The position numbers and the translations under genes were made by a program. The notes under the pieces are model-generated. The model did no database searches and was not told the origin of the DNA. It saw only the letters and a list, made by a program, of their open reading frames with translations. A stretch of DNA of 64,000 nucleotides. Source: Hoplostethus atlanticus. Its lineage: Eukaryota > Chordata > Actinopteri > Trachichthyiformes > Trachichthyidae. Each line of letters begins with the position of its first letter. The stretch's first letter is position 1. Location: NCBI GenBank assembly GCA_034670405.1, contig JAXDDX010000090.1, forward strand, positions 584,501 to 648,500, read 5' to 3'. Of this stretch, positions 12,780-25,118 are shown one piece after another.

Positions 12780-15400
12780 ACTCATTTATACATAACAGAT
12801 AAACATTTCCAAGTCTAAGTGCTGGACTATAACTGTCCCCACTGATTAACTACCAGCCCATCCAGCCGTCTCGCTTGCATTTGATGACTGGTGACTGCAA
12901 AAAAAAATCCACATTACAGGCCGGAAAGGAGGTCAGCACGCCATCTGAAGTGTGTGTCTGTTTCACCTCCTTCACCTCCATTTCCTTCCTACTTTGGATG
13001 GATTCAGTTATTTCCTTGCTACCTCCGCTCCCTCTGTATTTCTATCCATCACTTTTTTTTCTATCCTGCCTTTTGAGTGACGTGTGACTACCCCCCCCAT
13101 CCCCTCTTTTATCCATTCATCCATCCATCCATCTCCTCCCAGGGAAGGAAATTACATTTTTTAGATTTTTCATTTTATTGCTAAAATTAACTGATTTCAG
13201 GTGAGGGGGACAAAATGTAAGCATGATGACTTTGGTGTAGAGTATACTTCATTTCTCCATTTTCTAGTCTCTTTTTAAGAGCATTTTTACACGCAGTATC
13301 TTTTTTAATTCATAGGCATTTTATGGCTTTCCTTGGGCGCTTCTGCCTTGAGTCTGTTCATTTCTTGCCCTGATTTCCTCCTGTTTTAGTCTCTTCCTCT
13401 GCCATTTAGAATGAAGAGAAAGCCTCAATGGAGAGATTCTCTCTCCTTTAATTCCCCTATCCATCCATCTATCCATTTCTTCTTTCTAGTGAGGGCAAGC
13501 ATCAATGGTCTCGACAGGGTTTCTCTTGCATCTCTCCACTCAATTAAGAGCAGCGTCTCATTTACAGTGATGACCTGACCAACGGCAGACCAAAAAGCCA
13601 AGTTGCATTGCAGGGCAATCAAAACTCAACCACAATAAAAAACAAAAGGTTCAAGCTATTAAACGGCATAAATAACAACAGCAAGGACAGCATACAACCA
13701 GAATAAAAAAGGGCTACAGCAATAAAAGGAGGGTTACAGCGCAGGCCTATATATAACGTTCCTATTAAAGATAATCTTTTTTGAGGCTTTTTATTAGACA
13801 GCACACTGTAGCGGGAGACAAGAACTAATTCGAACTGACAACAATACAAGTATATGGTATGTGGTGTAGCTGACCTAACGGGACATAACAGCACAACAGC
13901 CATATATTCTAAATAGTCTCTGCATGCCTCCTTACCTTACTTCCTCCTCTTTCTCTTCTTCTCAACCGATATGGGTTTTTGTAGCCCAATGCGGAAGCTG
14001 ATATTTGAGTAGTCAGTGTTTTGACCATAGAACACAAAACTCTCCATTGAAACTACTACTATTACTGCTACTACTACTAGGTTAAGGCCATAGACAACTA
14101 GTGTAGCATTCATCAATTCTCCCTCATCCTTCCTTCTCCATCCCATATTACCTCCCCTCACTGATCCCTCTTCCTTTTTAAGCGTTGACCCTAGAGGTCC
14201 CTAATAGTTTGTCTCGGTGAACTCTTATGAACTGTTATGTTGTCCCATTGATATGCTAGCAGTAGCAGCGGTGGAAGAGGTTTTAGGTGGAGCAACATAA
14301 TGGAAAAACAAACCAAAAAAAGGCACATATTCCTATAGTGGAGTAATGAATCTGCAACATAACTGTGTTTCATATTACTTTGTCCAGTGTCAATATTTTA
14401 GTTTCATGTTGCTCTGTGCAGTGTTATTTTTAATGGCTCTTTAATATTTGTCAGCATACAACCACTGGTACATTTACAGAAATAGGCACAGAATTAGTAG
14501 GTATGATTGAAAGTGATTTCTACAAGAGTTGCAGGAATAGAGCAAGAAGATTACAGGATAGATGCTAGCGGGGGTGTTTACTACTACTATCACAGTAGTA
14601 TTAACGCAGAATAGCTGCAGGAAGGAGGATTTCTACAACTTGCTAACAGCACGGTATCAAAAATGTACTTATAGCCGCAGGAGGGTAAAAATCACGGACT
14701 GTAGCTTTAAAGCGAGCATAATGCAAAAACACTTTGTATTATGATGCGTATTTATTTTGTTATTTCATTAAATATTTCAGTAAATGTGCATATCAGTTGG
14801 AACACTTTGTCCTCATTGGATGACTTCAGAATTTTCTTGTTTCATTCTGATGAATAACTAAATAGTTATAGTATAGTTACAGATGGAAGTGATGTCATTG
14901 ATTGACTACAATTGGACATCTGTTTCTTCCTATGGCAGATACCTGATGAATATCTAGGTTCGAAACATTGTTAAATAGTTGAATTAATATGTGGGAGCAC
15001 TGGAAGCGGTGGGTGGCATTTTCTTTTCATCATTTCAATGACATGACAAAAGACAAAAATTACCAGATATTTTTGATGAGAAGCAGCATGTCAAATTTGG
15101 TGTTCATATCTACAAGTTAAGTTGGTAAAATATTGTCTTTTGCATACAGAGAATATGTCATTTTGAGAAAAGTGTTTTTTTTGCTAATTGTGTGCTTGGT
15201 GTACTTGTCCCAGCTGGTATAAAAACGCATACAATCAATATTTGTAGTTGTTTTGGATGATTGTTTAGTATATATTTAATGAAACTACAGTATTTATATA
15301 TGCAAAATATTATAAAATTCCCAAAATGTACCAATCCAGTTAAAATTGCCATAGTATTATGAGCCTTCAGCAAGACCTTTGACTGTACTGTATACTGCAT
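12780..15400. other. intronic sequence without recognised features
   Basis: Mixed unique sequence with short pyrimidine tracts (13020-13140, including a (CCAT)n run at 13115-13132). A possible degenerate MITE lies near 14500-14715. Nothing that I can name with confidence. Confidence 0.5.
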
Positions 15401-15413
15401 GCTGTGTATTTAC

Positions 15414-15557
15414 CTGTGTTGGGAGGCATGGCCAGAGGAGTACAGGAGTCTCCTTGGGCCGTGGATGGAGTGGACAGTAACCTCTTGGCCAGGAAGGCAG
15501 AGATCGGCTGCACCAGCAGAGACGTCAGACTGCCACTAGCTTCTCCGGACACACCAC
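15414..15557 (-). CDS. naaladl2: naaladl2 coding exon, next exon downstream
   Basis: On the minus strand this 144-bp open segment lies between a pyrimidine-rich acceptor (CTCTCTCTAG) and a donor CAG/GTAAAT (plus 15408-15413). It starts and ends in phase 1, so it is symmetric. The translation includes GSLTSLLVQPISAFLAKRLL and CTPLAMPPNT. LTSLLVQPIS is a highly distinctive NAALADL2 string that directly follows the NPGG segment in the protein, matching the exon at 59325-59448. The phases join correctly, so these are probably consecutive exons. A direct join is roughly six residues shorter between NPGG and LTSLL than I recall for mammals; either the loop is shorter in this lineage or a very small exon lies in the intron. 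The pyrimidine tract of the acceptor comes from a GA-rich simple repeat (plus 15561-15645). Confidence 0.88.
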
Positions 15558-15645
15558 CTAGAGAGAGAAAAGGGAGAGAGAGAATCGGGGAGTGAGTAAA
15601 AGAGAAAGGTAGAGAGAGCGGAAGAGGGAGAGAGAGCAAGACAGG

Positions 15646-16960
15646 ACAGGATTGAACATTATGTTTTATGTTATCGCACTACCATTATTGGGAACTAGTC
15701 ATGCGAATAAAGTTCAGTAGGTTGAACTGAAATTAAATGCATTGAATTGATTTTTTGAAATGACATAATTTGGGTAGACTTATTTAATTGGGCTACCTCT
15801 GCTCTGAGTACTGCTTCTTAAAGTGATGCCGATCAGACATACATCGTGTGTGCAGATGTGTACATATTTGTGAAAGTCCTAACTATCATTATACCTTGGC
15901 ATTTGGCTCTTGGTATTTACATACAAATACAAATTACATACAAATGAAGCTTAGCGTGAGTTCAAACAGTAAGGCTACCTCACTCCCAGTATTCTCTCTT
16001 CCATTCATAACTAATTGTCCGAGTCAAATACGCCCCTCATCATTACATCATTACTCATCATCCAATCACCCAAGTCCATGCTTCATACACCTTCTCTCAA
16101 ACCTACTCTGGGAACCAATCACAAACCGATACGTTCTAGTTTTACCCCCTCAGCTGTTTCCGTATGTTGCTGTCATTTCAGCCACTGCTGCTGCCAGACC
16201 AACACGCCACCACCTCCCCCGCCACCAGCAGCATCAAGACTCCATCAGGTATCCCAGAGAGGTCATACTATCTCCAGCCAGGGGGGGTTTTCCTGTCTCC
16301 AGCCTGTCCACGGGGGATTTTCACCCTAAGAATGGCGTCGAGGCCAAATCTCTGTCTTCGCCATATCTCATGTTATTGTCTTCAATAAATCCCTTTGTAT
16401 TCGTAATCCTAGCCTCTCCTGATTGAACTGTTATCTTCTGAAAGACCTCAAGGAGCAAAGGAAACCGACGGTGGTGGATTCACTGCCATGTTTGACGCCT
16501 GTGTTGAGAGACATAACTTCACTTCACACTTTGCGGCAATACCCTCTCTCTCATTTTTTCTTGTCTTGTTCCACAGTATGATATTTATCAAATCAGAAAT
16601 GAAATAATAAAATAATAATGAAATAATAAAAACATAGCGGAACAGTGCAGACTGGCAGACGATGAGGCTTAAGTTGGTTGTTTATGCGTTATGGATTTCG
16701 TCTCTCAGTAATCGCCATGGGCTGCAGGGCCTGATCGGCCTGACTGCACTGTTATCTCAATGTTGTTAGTTAGCTACCAGCGGTATGCATTTCCTTCCAT
16801 CTTATTCCCTTTTTCTCTCTGTCCCATTTCTCTCTCTAGCTCCATCTCTTGCTTTGTTTACCTCTCTCCCTCTTCCCTTAAATCCTCCTACCTTTCTGAG
16901 TGAATCCGGTGGACTGACTGCTAATAGACAAAGAGTTTTTCACCTGTGGAACCATTCAAC
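15646..16960. other. intronic sequence without recognised features
   Basis: Contains a GA-rich purine tract beside the exon acceptor (15561-15645) and pyrimidine-rich sequence (16790-16890). A 192-codon plus-strand frame (15848-16426) has no recognisable domain and low-complexity composition, so it is not called a gene. Confidence 0.5.
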
Positions 16961-16965
16961 CAATA

Positions 16966-17115
16966 GGGGGGCTTAGCTCAGGGCGATTGAGATGGCTGCA
17001 CCGTTAGATTGGCCCTCATTAGGAGGAGAAGGTCTTCCTCCTAATCCTCGCTTCAGGTCCATTCAGGTTCAGTTCGCAGGGTTTCGATGCCACTCTCCTC
17101 TACAGCTATGTATTT
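16966..17115 (+). mobile_element. tRNA-like SINE with enlarged head
   Basis: GGGGGGCTTAGCTCAGGGCG is a good A-box-type start. The B-box-like GCAGGGTTTCGATGCC is about 100 bp further on, more than normal tRNA spacing, so an insertion between the boxes is likely. A short inverted pair (GAGGAGAAGG/CCTTCTCCTC-like, with GGTCTTCC between) lies in that interval. Confidence 0.35.
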
Positions 17116-17699
17116 ACACACATAGGTACACACTCTCACACACCAAATACCGGGCATGGACAAAATAAGTGCCTAATGATATATATAATATAATATGCCT
17201 TCAGAACAGCTTCAGTCCTACTTCTCCTGCTGTCATACTGCACTGAACTGTATGTACTTGGATACTGGACCTTTCTTCAAGTAGGAAAGCCTCCAGCTCT
17301 CTGCGGGATGAAGGAGGAGGAAATCTACTTCCCATAAAAGGGTCAATGATCTTTAGATCTGCTGGTTGAGGAGGTCATGATAGAGTTTGACATCCTGGTG
17401 TTCATCAAGTCACTATTGAATTTATACTGCCACGCAGCATCAATCATCAGGGCTAATGACTCCCATATACAGATCCACCAGGTTTAGTAGTGTTTGTTGG
17501 CCTTGGATACAAACAGTTTCTGAAAAACAGCCCTGCAATGGACATTATGAAGAAAGGTTTCAGTTACTTACTACGATGTATACTATAGGTCAACAAGGTT
17601 CACGTCAGCTTATAAAGGTGGCAAACTCTATTCTGCAAATAGAATGGTGGGTAAATGGGAGTTTAGCTGAGTTTACCCTCCACTACGTCCCTGTTCAAT

Positions 17700-17885
17700 G
17701 GCACATTCATATTCATGTGCACTTACATTCAACATTCACTGGTTCTGCTCTTAGATGCTTGTTTAGTAAGGAAATGTACTTACGATTTCTGGTGACTAGT
17801 AGTTCTCTTGCCTACCTATGTTGAATGCACTTATTGTAAGTCGCTTTGGATAAAAGGTGTCTGCTAAATGACTGTAATGTAATGC
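17700..17885 (+). mobile_element. teleost retroposon tail (GTAAGTCGCTTTGGATAAAA type)
   Basis: The sequence GTAAGTCGCTTTGGATAAAA then GGTGTCTGCTAAATGACTGT followed by AATGTAATG is a very common fish SINE/LINE 3' end with a TAATG tail. Similar bare AATGT tails occur at 19349-19373 and 40708-40723. Confidence 0.65.
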
Positions 17886-17889
17886 AACT

Positions 17890-20410
17890 CACATTAAATG
17901 CACGCAGGCCACAAGCGCAGTCCAACCCTCATTCATTCACTACTATAGCGCTGACTTAACCGGAATGGCAACGGCAACCACTAGGAGCACCAACGATGGA
18001 GGGGAAATCATTCTTTTAAAAAAAAAAAGAAAAAAGGAGACTAATTTCTCTCCATTTCCACGGTTCCTGCTGATTAGGTTTACGAGACTAAATTGTCCTC
18101 TGTTTTATTCAAACGGAGGATAATTATAAGAGGAACTGGAGAAGGAGTTGAATGCCCCGTGAGAGATCTTCGATAAAAGTCAGAGTCAGTGGTAGCCTCA
18201 TTGACAGATAATGAGCTTGGGCCAACGAGGAGCACGCTAGAAGTTCATACATTCACACCATGGGCGCGCACGTGCGTACAGCCACGTATACACACACACA
18301 CACACACACAGACGCAGTGCTGCCTGATTATTCTGACCAATTACAATTCCACGCATCAGAATGTTAACAGGAGGAGGAGAATTTGGGTCTATTTGGAGCC
18401 ATTAACCACCAACACGTTGCAGTGACTTGTGGGCTTTGGAGGACGAGATTCATTAGAGATCATTAAATATGGTGATGTGGGTTGTTTTTTTTTCCCCTCT
18501 GCGAAACAGTCGCCAAGCAGAGCAAAGCAGGCTCTAACCTCCAGGCATAATGACAGACAAATAACACACCGCTGGGAAAGAAAGACAACATTTTACTCGA
18601 GTGGAAGAACGCTCACTACTGTTCCATTTTATTCATACAGGAGTGAGAGTACTTTTCTCCAGAAGTAGTAAAGTAAGTTGTTTCGAGCAAAAGTCATTAA
18701 TGTCCGGTAAATGTTACAGACTTTGGTTCCTCCTAACATTATTACTCTTTCTGGCACATTACTCTTTCTGGCAAAAAAAAAATGACGTGTCATTATAATC
18801 TCAAAGGTTTTGGAAAGTCGCCTTTAAATCATATCAGCAAAGCTAGTAACTGTTAAGGGAGGTTAAGTCCAGAATGTGAGGTCCCCCCTTGGGGATGGCG
18901 TTGTAGTTGCTGACGGAGCATTTTCAGTGTTGTTGGGTTTGAGAGGAATTTAAAAGTGCACCCACTGTATTTTCACATGTACTGGTGGGGTGGTGATGTG
19001 TTTTTTCTTTGAAACCTTAAAGGCTAAAGGCTAGAGGCAGGGGGAAAAAAAACAACTGAGATGTCTCAATGCAAAGTTTTGATTTCATTGTACGTATGAG
19101 CAGGTTTAATAATTGATCGATACTACACTAGTCATCTATGGGAAGCCCTTAACCTGAATAGATTCCAATGGGACATTCTGATCAATTTTAGTGTGACATG
19201 ATGGTCTAAATGCTGTTTCAGAGGCTTTTCCACCATGACAAGAATACAATTCTGGAGGACTGAACAATGAATACCTATAATGCTTTGGTATTTGAGAGAG
19301 ATAACACGCAGAGAAGCTGGATGGCATTGAAGAGTCATGGAAGCCATAATGTAATGTAATGTAATGTAATATTGGATTCCTGTTCAACTGTTCAACTTGT
19401 TCCCATTTGGTTCTTCCCTGGCAGTTCTGGTTATCAAGAGAAAATACTGGACTATTAGTAGAGTTGGCAGCAATCAGTTGTTGTACCTACTGACACCGGG
19501 TACTTAGAACAGCAAATGTAAAAGCTTTCGTGAACTGGCTAGAAGTTGAATCACTACTGTGTTATAGCAATCATATAGAGAGTACCCAAACCGATATTTA
19601 TTTGTATGAAAATGTCTTGATTTTTACTTTAAGGTGATGTTTCACTAGTTTTTTTGGTAACCTGTTGGATTTTCATGAGACCCCCATTCCTAACGGTCAT
19701 CAACCGGTGTATGTACTCAAGTATATTGCTCCATTTCCACTGCTCCTACAGTCGATCCATACTTTGTCCAAGTTTGTGACTAATCTATACCCTACCTCCC
19801 TCTGGTGGTTCCTTTGAACCAAACTTCCAGTCAATAGTGTTGACTGGTCTAGAGAGAGTGTCACCATGGCATACCTCCTCCTAAAGACGATAAATAATCC
19901 ATGAACAGGGGAGACAAGAGCAGAAGAGGAGAGAGGGGAATGAGACGAGGAGACGAGGAGAAGGACACAAGGAGAAAAGAGAATAGATGATAAAGAGATT
20001 TGAGGCTGGAGGGGAAGAGCAAGGCGGATAGAGGAGAGGAGAGATAGGAATGTGTCCTGGTTATGTTGCTACCAATAGACTCCAATACACCGTGAGAAGA
20101 TAGAGCCAAATCATCAGCAGTATCTTGCTGTCCAAATATCTATGGAGCCTCCTTTTAAGATCTACTATGGAACAGTTTCACGAAAAATATTGCCTTATTT
20201 TCAGTCTAAGCAACTGCGATTCGTGAGAGACTTCCTGGTCTTGCCCATACGAGCCAATGTGGTCAGGTATGACATCTTCTTCACACACGAAGTGACAAAT
20301 TGAGAGAGCAAAATACGAAAAAGGAGTAAAATTCAAGAGCAAAATACGAAATTGTCTCATAAACAGCAGTGAGCGAGAGCTCCACCCAGAGAAAGATGGT
20401 TGAACCTCTT
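17890..20410. other. intronic sequence without recognised features
   Basis: Apart from one CA array and an (AATGT)n run at 19349-19373 I see nothing identifiable. A short block GAGGCTTTTCCACCATGA (19216) resembles GAGAGGCTTTTCCACCCTGA at 23344, hinting at an old shared repeat on the minus strand. Confidence 0.45.
18290..18310. repeat. (CA)n microsatellite
   Basis: About ten CA units. Confidence 0.9.
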
Positions 20411-20413
20411 CAA

Positions 20414-21454
20414 CTCATACCTTGAACTAAGACACTTAGGCCGAATCCCAATTCTCATTTTCACCCCTACGACTCGTTTTCGAGGGCTCCCTCGCCCTTC
20501 GGCTTGGCCCTCGGAACAGAGTCACAAGGGGTAGTGGTTGAAATCTCTCCCTATGAAATGGGACAACCCTTCAAGACCCTGATACGTCATCGATGACGTT
20601 TACGTAAACAGACGCGACAAGTTTGTTATCGGACATTACTATGGCAATAATGATATTATCACAGTGACATTTGCCATTCATCTGATGGAGATAGAAAAGC
20701 ATGGACGCTCGCGATTCGTTCACAACTTATCCGTTTCACGCTACCAATCGATCAACAAGTCATCAAATAAAAAAGACCACTGCTTCATTATCAGACCACT
20801 TCTTGACAGAATAGCAGTTAGCGGTGCTCTGTAGGCTAGCAAGCCGTGCTCCTAACGTTACCCTGCCAGTCTGCACTGATATTAGAGGAGCCGTAACAAG
20901 TGCAGCAACTTCGCTGCTGAACTTTAGTTATATTTCGGGCGTCATATGCCATCAAAGGGGGGAAATGCAACATGGAAATATGTCAAAATGCAGGACTGTC
21001 ATGCACAAATCAGCCTAAAAACAATGTTGTAACCTTAACTAGCGAGGTAGAGACATCGGCATACTAGTGATTTTTTGTTATGCTTGTTATAAAGAAAAGG
21101 TCTATAATACATTGAAACGACATTAAACTAAGATAATACCACGGTTAGAATATTTTTTAAATCTTTATTAACGAAGAAAATACTACATTTGTGGTTTCCT
21201 TTTGTTGCTTGTGCAGCGTTCGCCACCATCTTGCCGATGATTGTCGGAGATTTCTCCTAGCCCTCGGTTTGTAGTGTGCCCCTGAAAAATCTCCGTTTGG
21301 AGGGCCATGTAGCCCTAGCACTTCGCCCTACCCCTCGATCCCAAGAGAATTGGGACACCCCTACCCCTACATGTGAACGCGCAAAACGGAGGGGAAGGGC
21401 TAAGGGGTAGGGCGAAGGGGTGAATTGGGATTCGGCCTTAGTTCAAGGTATGAG
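20414..21454. mobile_element. ~1-kb inverted-repeat element with TTA target duplication, PIF/Harbinger-like
   Basis: The inner ends GGCCGAATCCCAATTC (20439) and its inverse ending at 21437 are each flanked by TTA, the duplication typical of PIF/Harbinger elements; the inner unit is 999 bp. Outside them an additional inverted pair CTCATACCTTGAACTA (20414-20429 and 21439-21454) surrounds the element, separated on the left by a few extra bases. No transposase ORF is present. Sub-terminal CCCCTAC/GTAGGGG-type sequence is repeated at both ends. Confidence 0.75.
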
Positions 21455-22296
21455 TGAGATGGGAGTGGTGTACAACAAAGGTTAGTTTTCCACTGGAAAG
21501 TACTCCCTATTATTTTGTGCCCTTTCTTTTAAATTTAATTTGCCCATTTTATGAAACTTTTTTTGTTTGGAAAGACCCCGATAGCAACAATTCATCAATT
21601 GAAATGCTGAAATGTCCTCTGAAAAATGTTGGACGCAACAAAAGCCTGCATCTATAGAGATTTTTTTCAGGTATCTCAATGCACTGCTGCAGTACACAGC
21701 TTCTCCCCAGCACTTACACAGTACAGCAAAATTGTGGCTCAATTCCAAATCACGCAATTCCCCACCTGGACAGTTGACTCCACCAAAGCCCATGCTGTCT
21801 GCCCATGCTATCTTGTTAGCTGTGTTTGACGTTGAAGCTGCAACTCAACAGACTCCCGTAGGCCTTCCACAATTGAGCGTAGAGAAAGAAGATGCACCAA
21901 CAAACTGCTTTCAAAGTGCACCACTTAATTTCCAAAAGCTCAACGTGAGCTGCCTTTTGTGGAAAACAAGCGAAAGCCTGTTTGTACCTTTGTTCCTTTG
22001 TTACCAATGTGGGCTCACCTTCCCCATTCAGAGCAGCTTTGAGAAGAGACGGAGGCACAAGTCACATGCTATGGATTTGTTTTGACACAAAGCAATGTTT
22101 TAATTAGATGAGACTTGGAAAACTACATAAAAAAATCTCCTGCTGCATGGAAACAATTTGAGTGTTTTTTTTTTTTCATTTTGCTCACCTACTTGATGTG
22201 AAGACTGATTGACAGAATGACTGGCTGATTGATTTATTGATTAGTAGGGTCATTGTCAATCTCTAGAAGGGTTTAATTGTTGTATCAACATTCATA

Positions 22297-22521
22297 CAGC
22301 TCTGGAAAAAATGAAGAGACCAATCCAAATTCTTCTTAAATCAGCATCTCTACATGCAGCCATTCCATTCCAGTGTCTGTTGAATTCCAACACAGGCACA
22401 ACTCATATCAGTAGTTTATAGAATAAAACAAAAATGTTAATTTTACTCAAACACATACGATAAATAGTAAAAGCAGAGAAACTGATCATTTGGAGTGGTC
22501 TCTTCATTTTTTCCAGAGCTG
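22297..22521. mobile_element. 225-bp MITE with perfect 26-bp terminal inverted repeats, TA-flanked
   Basis: The left end CAGCTCTGGAAAAAATGAAG (continuing to 22322) is repeated exactly inverted at 22496-22521. TA lies immediately outside both ends (22295-22296 and 22522-22523), the duplication of Tc1/mariner-type transposition. There is no coding. Perfect TIRs suggest a comparatively young copy. Confidence 0.88.
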
Positions 22522-24196
22522 TATATTGACACCAACTTAGAAACAACACAGGTGTATACTCTATTTAAGTGGATTTACCCTCCAATGAATCACTGGCTAT
22601 AATTTCAAAAAAATGCATAGGTTTATTTTGGAAACTCATTTTTGGAGATAAGAGTTTTGTTTCTGACTGCAGCACCAGTGAAATACAAATAAAATATAGA
22701 TGAACCCTTCATAGTACTGCTTTGTCTAGAGACACAGCACTTCATTACCACAACTGTCTCGAACCTCTTCATTAAAAGATTATTTGAGGAAGTTTGTCTT
22801 TGATGCTTTTTTCTATTTTCGCCCTCATCTTTTCCCACTCCACCGAAATCCCATCTCCATAAGCGACTTACATCTAATTAATTCTAATTTAGTCTTTAAA
22901 GCAATTAAGAAGTGCAGTGTCAGTGAAGGTTACTTTGCGCTTGATGTTTACTGGGGAATATTAAGTGACTGCGTGACGTGAATTTCACATCTGGAAACTG
23001 ACCAAGGCCCTTCGTATAGAAAAAAAAAAGGTACACAAACATTCAGAATAGAATCACATTTTTCTTGATACAACCTTCAGGGAATATCTTGACAGTCTTC
23101 TCAGTGTAGTTGTTGTATCGTGCCTCCTGGTTTCGAAGAATGCTGACATGAGCCAGTTTTTGAGGAAACCGAAGGCCAAATATCAGAATATTTTGCACAA
23201 TGTGGCAAAGGTGAAGAAAAATAACATTTACATTTGTTATCACTTTTGATACGTGGCACAAACCGTGCCCCGTAATAAATAAAAGAACTAAACTCCAGAT
23301 AGAGTCATAGTTACTTAGATAGATACAATTGGATATCGACCAATGAGAGGCTTTTCCACCCTGAAAGGAATTAAATTCTGGGGGAGAATACTTGTAATTT
23401 TGCAAATGTTGTTATTAATTGTTCAAATGAATAGATATTGAATCCACCCTTCTTTCTCTCTTCTTTTTCTCCCCTTCCCCTCAAATTCTACTAAAGGCCT
23501 GGCATGGTGTTGCCGTCAGCGTAGCATCTCGCTGCTCCACAGAGCATCTGGGCCATATTAATCAATAGTATAGCTTTGGTGTTTTTTTTTTCAGCATGTA
23601 CGCAAATAGAAACAAAAGCTGAGATGAACTGAACCACAACACGGCCACAAACTACAGCACATTTATCTCCTTTTTGTATGTTTGTCACTTTGAAACATGT
23701 ATAGGTCTTTTTTAATTGAACATTTTTTTACGACAGCACATCAGGAAACCTATATCAACTGTATTTCTCCTGATTTCAAAGCACTACATGTCAGCCGATG
23801 AGACTTGAACCTCTGCGATTCTCATTGGACGCAGTGTGACGCCAAAGCAACACAACACACAACGCCGATGCAGTGCCAGTGCAACGTGGCAGTGAGGGCC
23901 CTTTCTTTGATTTCAAAGGAAACATTCCCTCAATGGCTGATGGGAATGCCTGACGCTTGATGGCCGTACCATCTTTCCACTTCCCTCCCACCTTCTCCCC
24001 CTTTTTTTCCTTAAAATGTCTTTCTCTCTTTAACTTTCTCCCGTCGTCTCTTCCCTTTCCCTCTGTCCTAGGAGTGTTCAGTAAAGCGAGAACTCAACGG
24101 ATCAATACCTGGGCAGTTTCCACAGCCTGTAAATCAGCCTTTCCATTACAGGACATTGGTATTAACAGATACCTGGATCAGCAGACTCTATAGGGG

Positions 24197-24198
<2 letters not shown>

Positions 24199-24236
<38 letters not shown>
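24199..24236. repeat. (GT)n microsatellite
   Basis: About 19 GT units followed by a short GA run at 24242-24251. Confidence 0.95.
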
Positions 24237-24237
<1 letters not shown>

Positions 24238-24700
24238 TTGTGAGAGAGAGAGCAGTGCAGGTCTCTCATGTCTTGCTATAAACATAGAAGGGAAACCAAC
24301 AGCTGATTCCTCTGAGTGCAGGGGAAGCAGACAATCAAATCAAACCACTTAGATGAAAAACCGTCAAGATGTTGTTTCAGGCATTGAGGAAAACAATGCT
24401 TGATTTCCCAATTGACATCCACACTGCCTTGTGATACTCTTAATGGTTTCATGCAATGCATCATGGAAATTCATGGAAAGCACCAAATTAGGATTTTTTT
24501 TGGGGGGTGGGATTTTCACAACGAACACCAGAGAAATCATTTGGGTTACACTTTTACATGCATTTTCAAAATCTGTGTATAGGAAAATGTGTTTTTTCTT
24601 AATTTCCTAAAAGTTAACTTTATGGAGATTTGCACAGAGAAAACATCCTCCAGAAGCCAAAAGTCAGCATCAACTCCCACTGAATTTAGGATGTTAAATC

Positions 24701-24724
24701 TGTGTGTGTGTGTGTATGTGTGTG
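24701..24724. repeat. (GT)n microsatellite
   Basis: GT array with a TATG interruption. Confidence 0.85.
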
Positions 24725-25083
24725 TTTGTCTGTAAAAGATTGGCAGGCTCTACCGGCCGGTATGAGGTGCCAACCCTGTGAATTTTGCACATGAAATTGA
24801 TTTTGTGACACAAAATGCATTTTTGTTACATGAAATCCAAAAACACCTTGTATGATTTTGTCCACCAAATGCAGAAACAACACATCACTTTGTGCACAAA
24901 ATTTTAACATTTTAAGACAATGGTGATGTCTAATGGTGATGGTCACAATGGACCTCATTCACAAAAGTTTTCGTAAAGGGTACGTAAAAGTGAAAGTTGA
25001 GAATGTTTGAATTGGAAATGACAAATGCCCTCATGACAGGGACACCTCCAAAGACATATTTTATCCAAGGAAAAGAACTGTGA

Positions 25084-25085
<2 letters not shown>

Positions 25086-25113
<28 letters not shown>
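25086..25113. repeat. (GT)n microsatellite
   Basis: About 14 GT units. Confidence 0.93.

Positions 25114-25118
<5 letters not shown>

Larger units (their letters stand above)
1..15413 (-). other. naaladl2: naaladl2 intron downstream of the 15.4 kb exon (partial)
   Basis: No segment here has both plausible splice borders and NAALADL2-like translation, so the next downstream exon lies outside the window and this intron exceeds 15.4 kb. It contains AT-rich sequence (1-480, 1000-2400), CA/GT/GA microsatellites, several SINE or LINE tails, an L1-like remnant and one hAT element. 480-690, 3600-4020, 4640-5250, 5380-5930, 6650-7250 and 8650-9130 hold only short simple-sequence tracts or nothing that I recognise. 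Confidence 0.6.

Noticed and set aside
15848..16426. 192-codon plus-strand ORF
   Set aside because: Low-complexity Ser/Pro/His/Leu composition, no domain, no splice signals, and it lies inside the intron of a minus-strand gene.
23043..23405. 120-codon minus-strand ORF
   Set aside because: No recognisable family. The block resembling 19216 suggests an old repeat, which is too weak to name.
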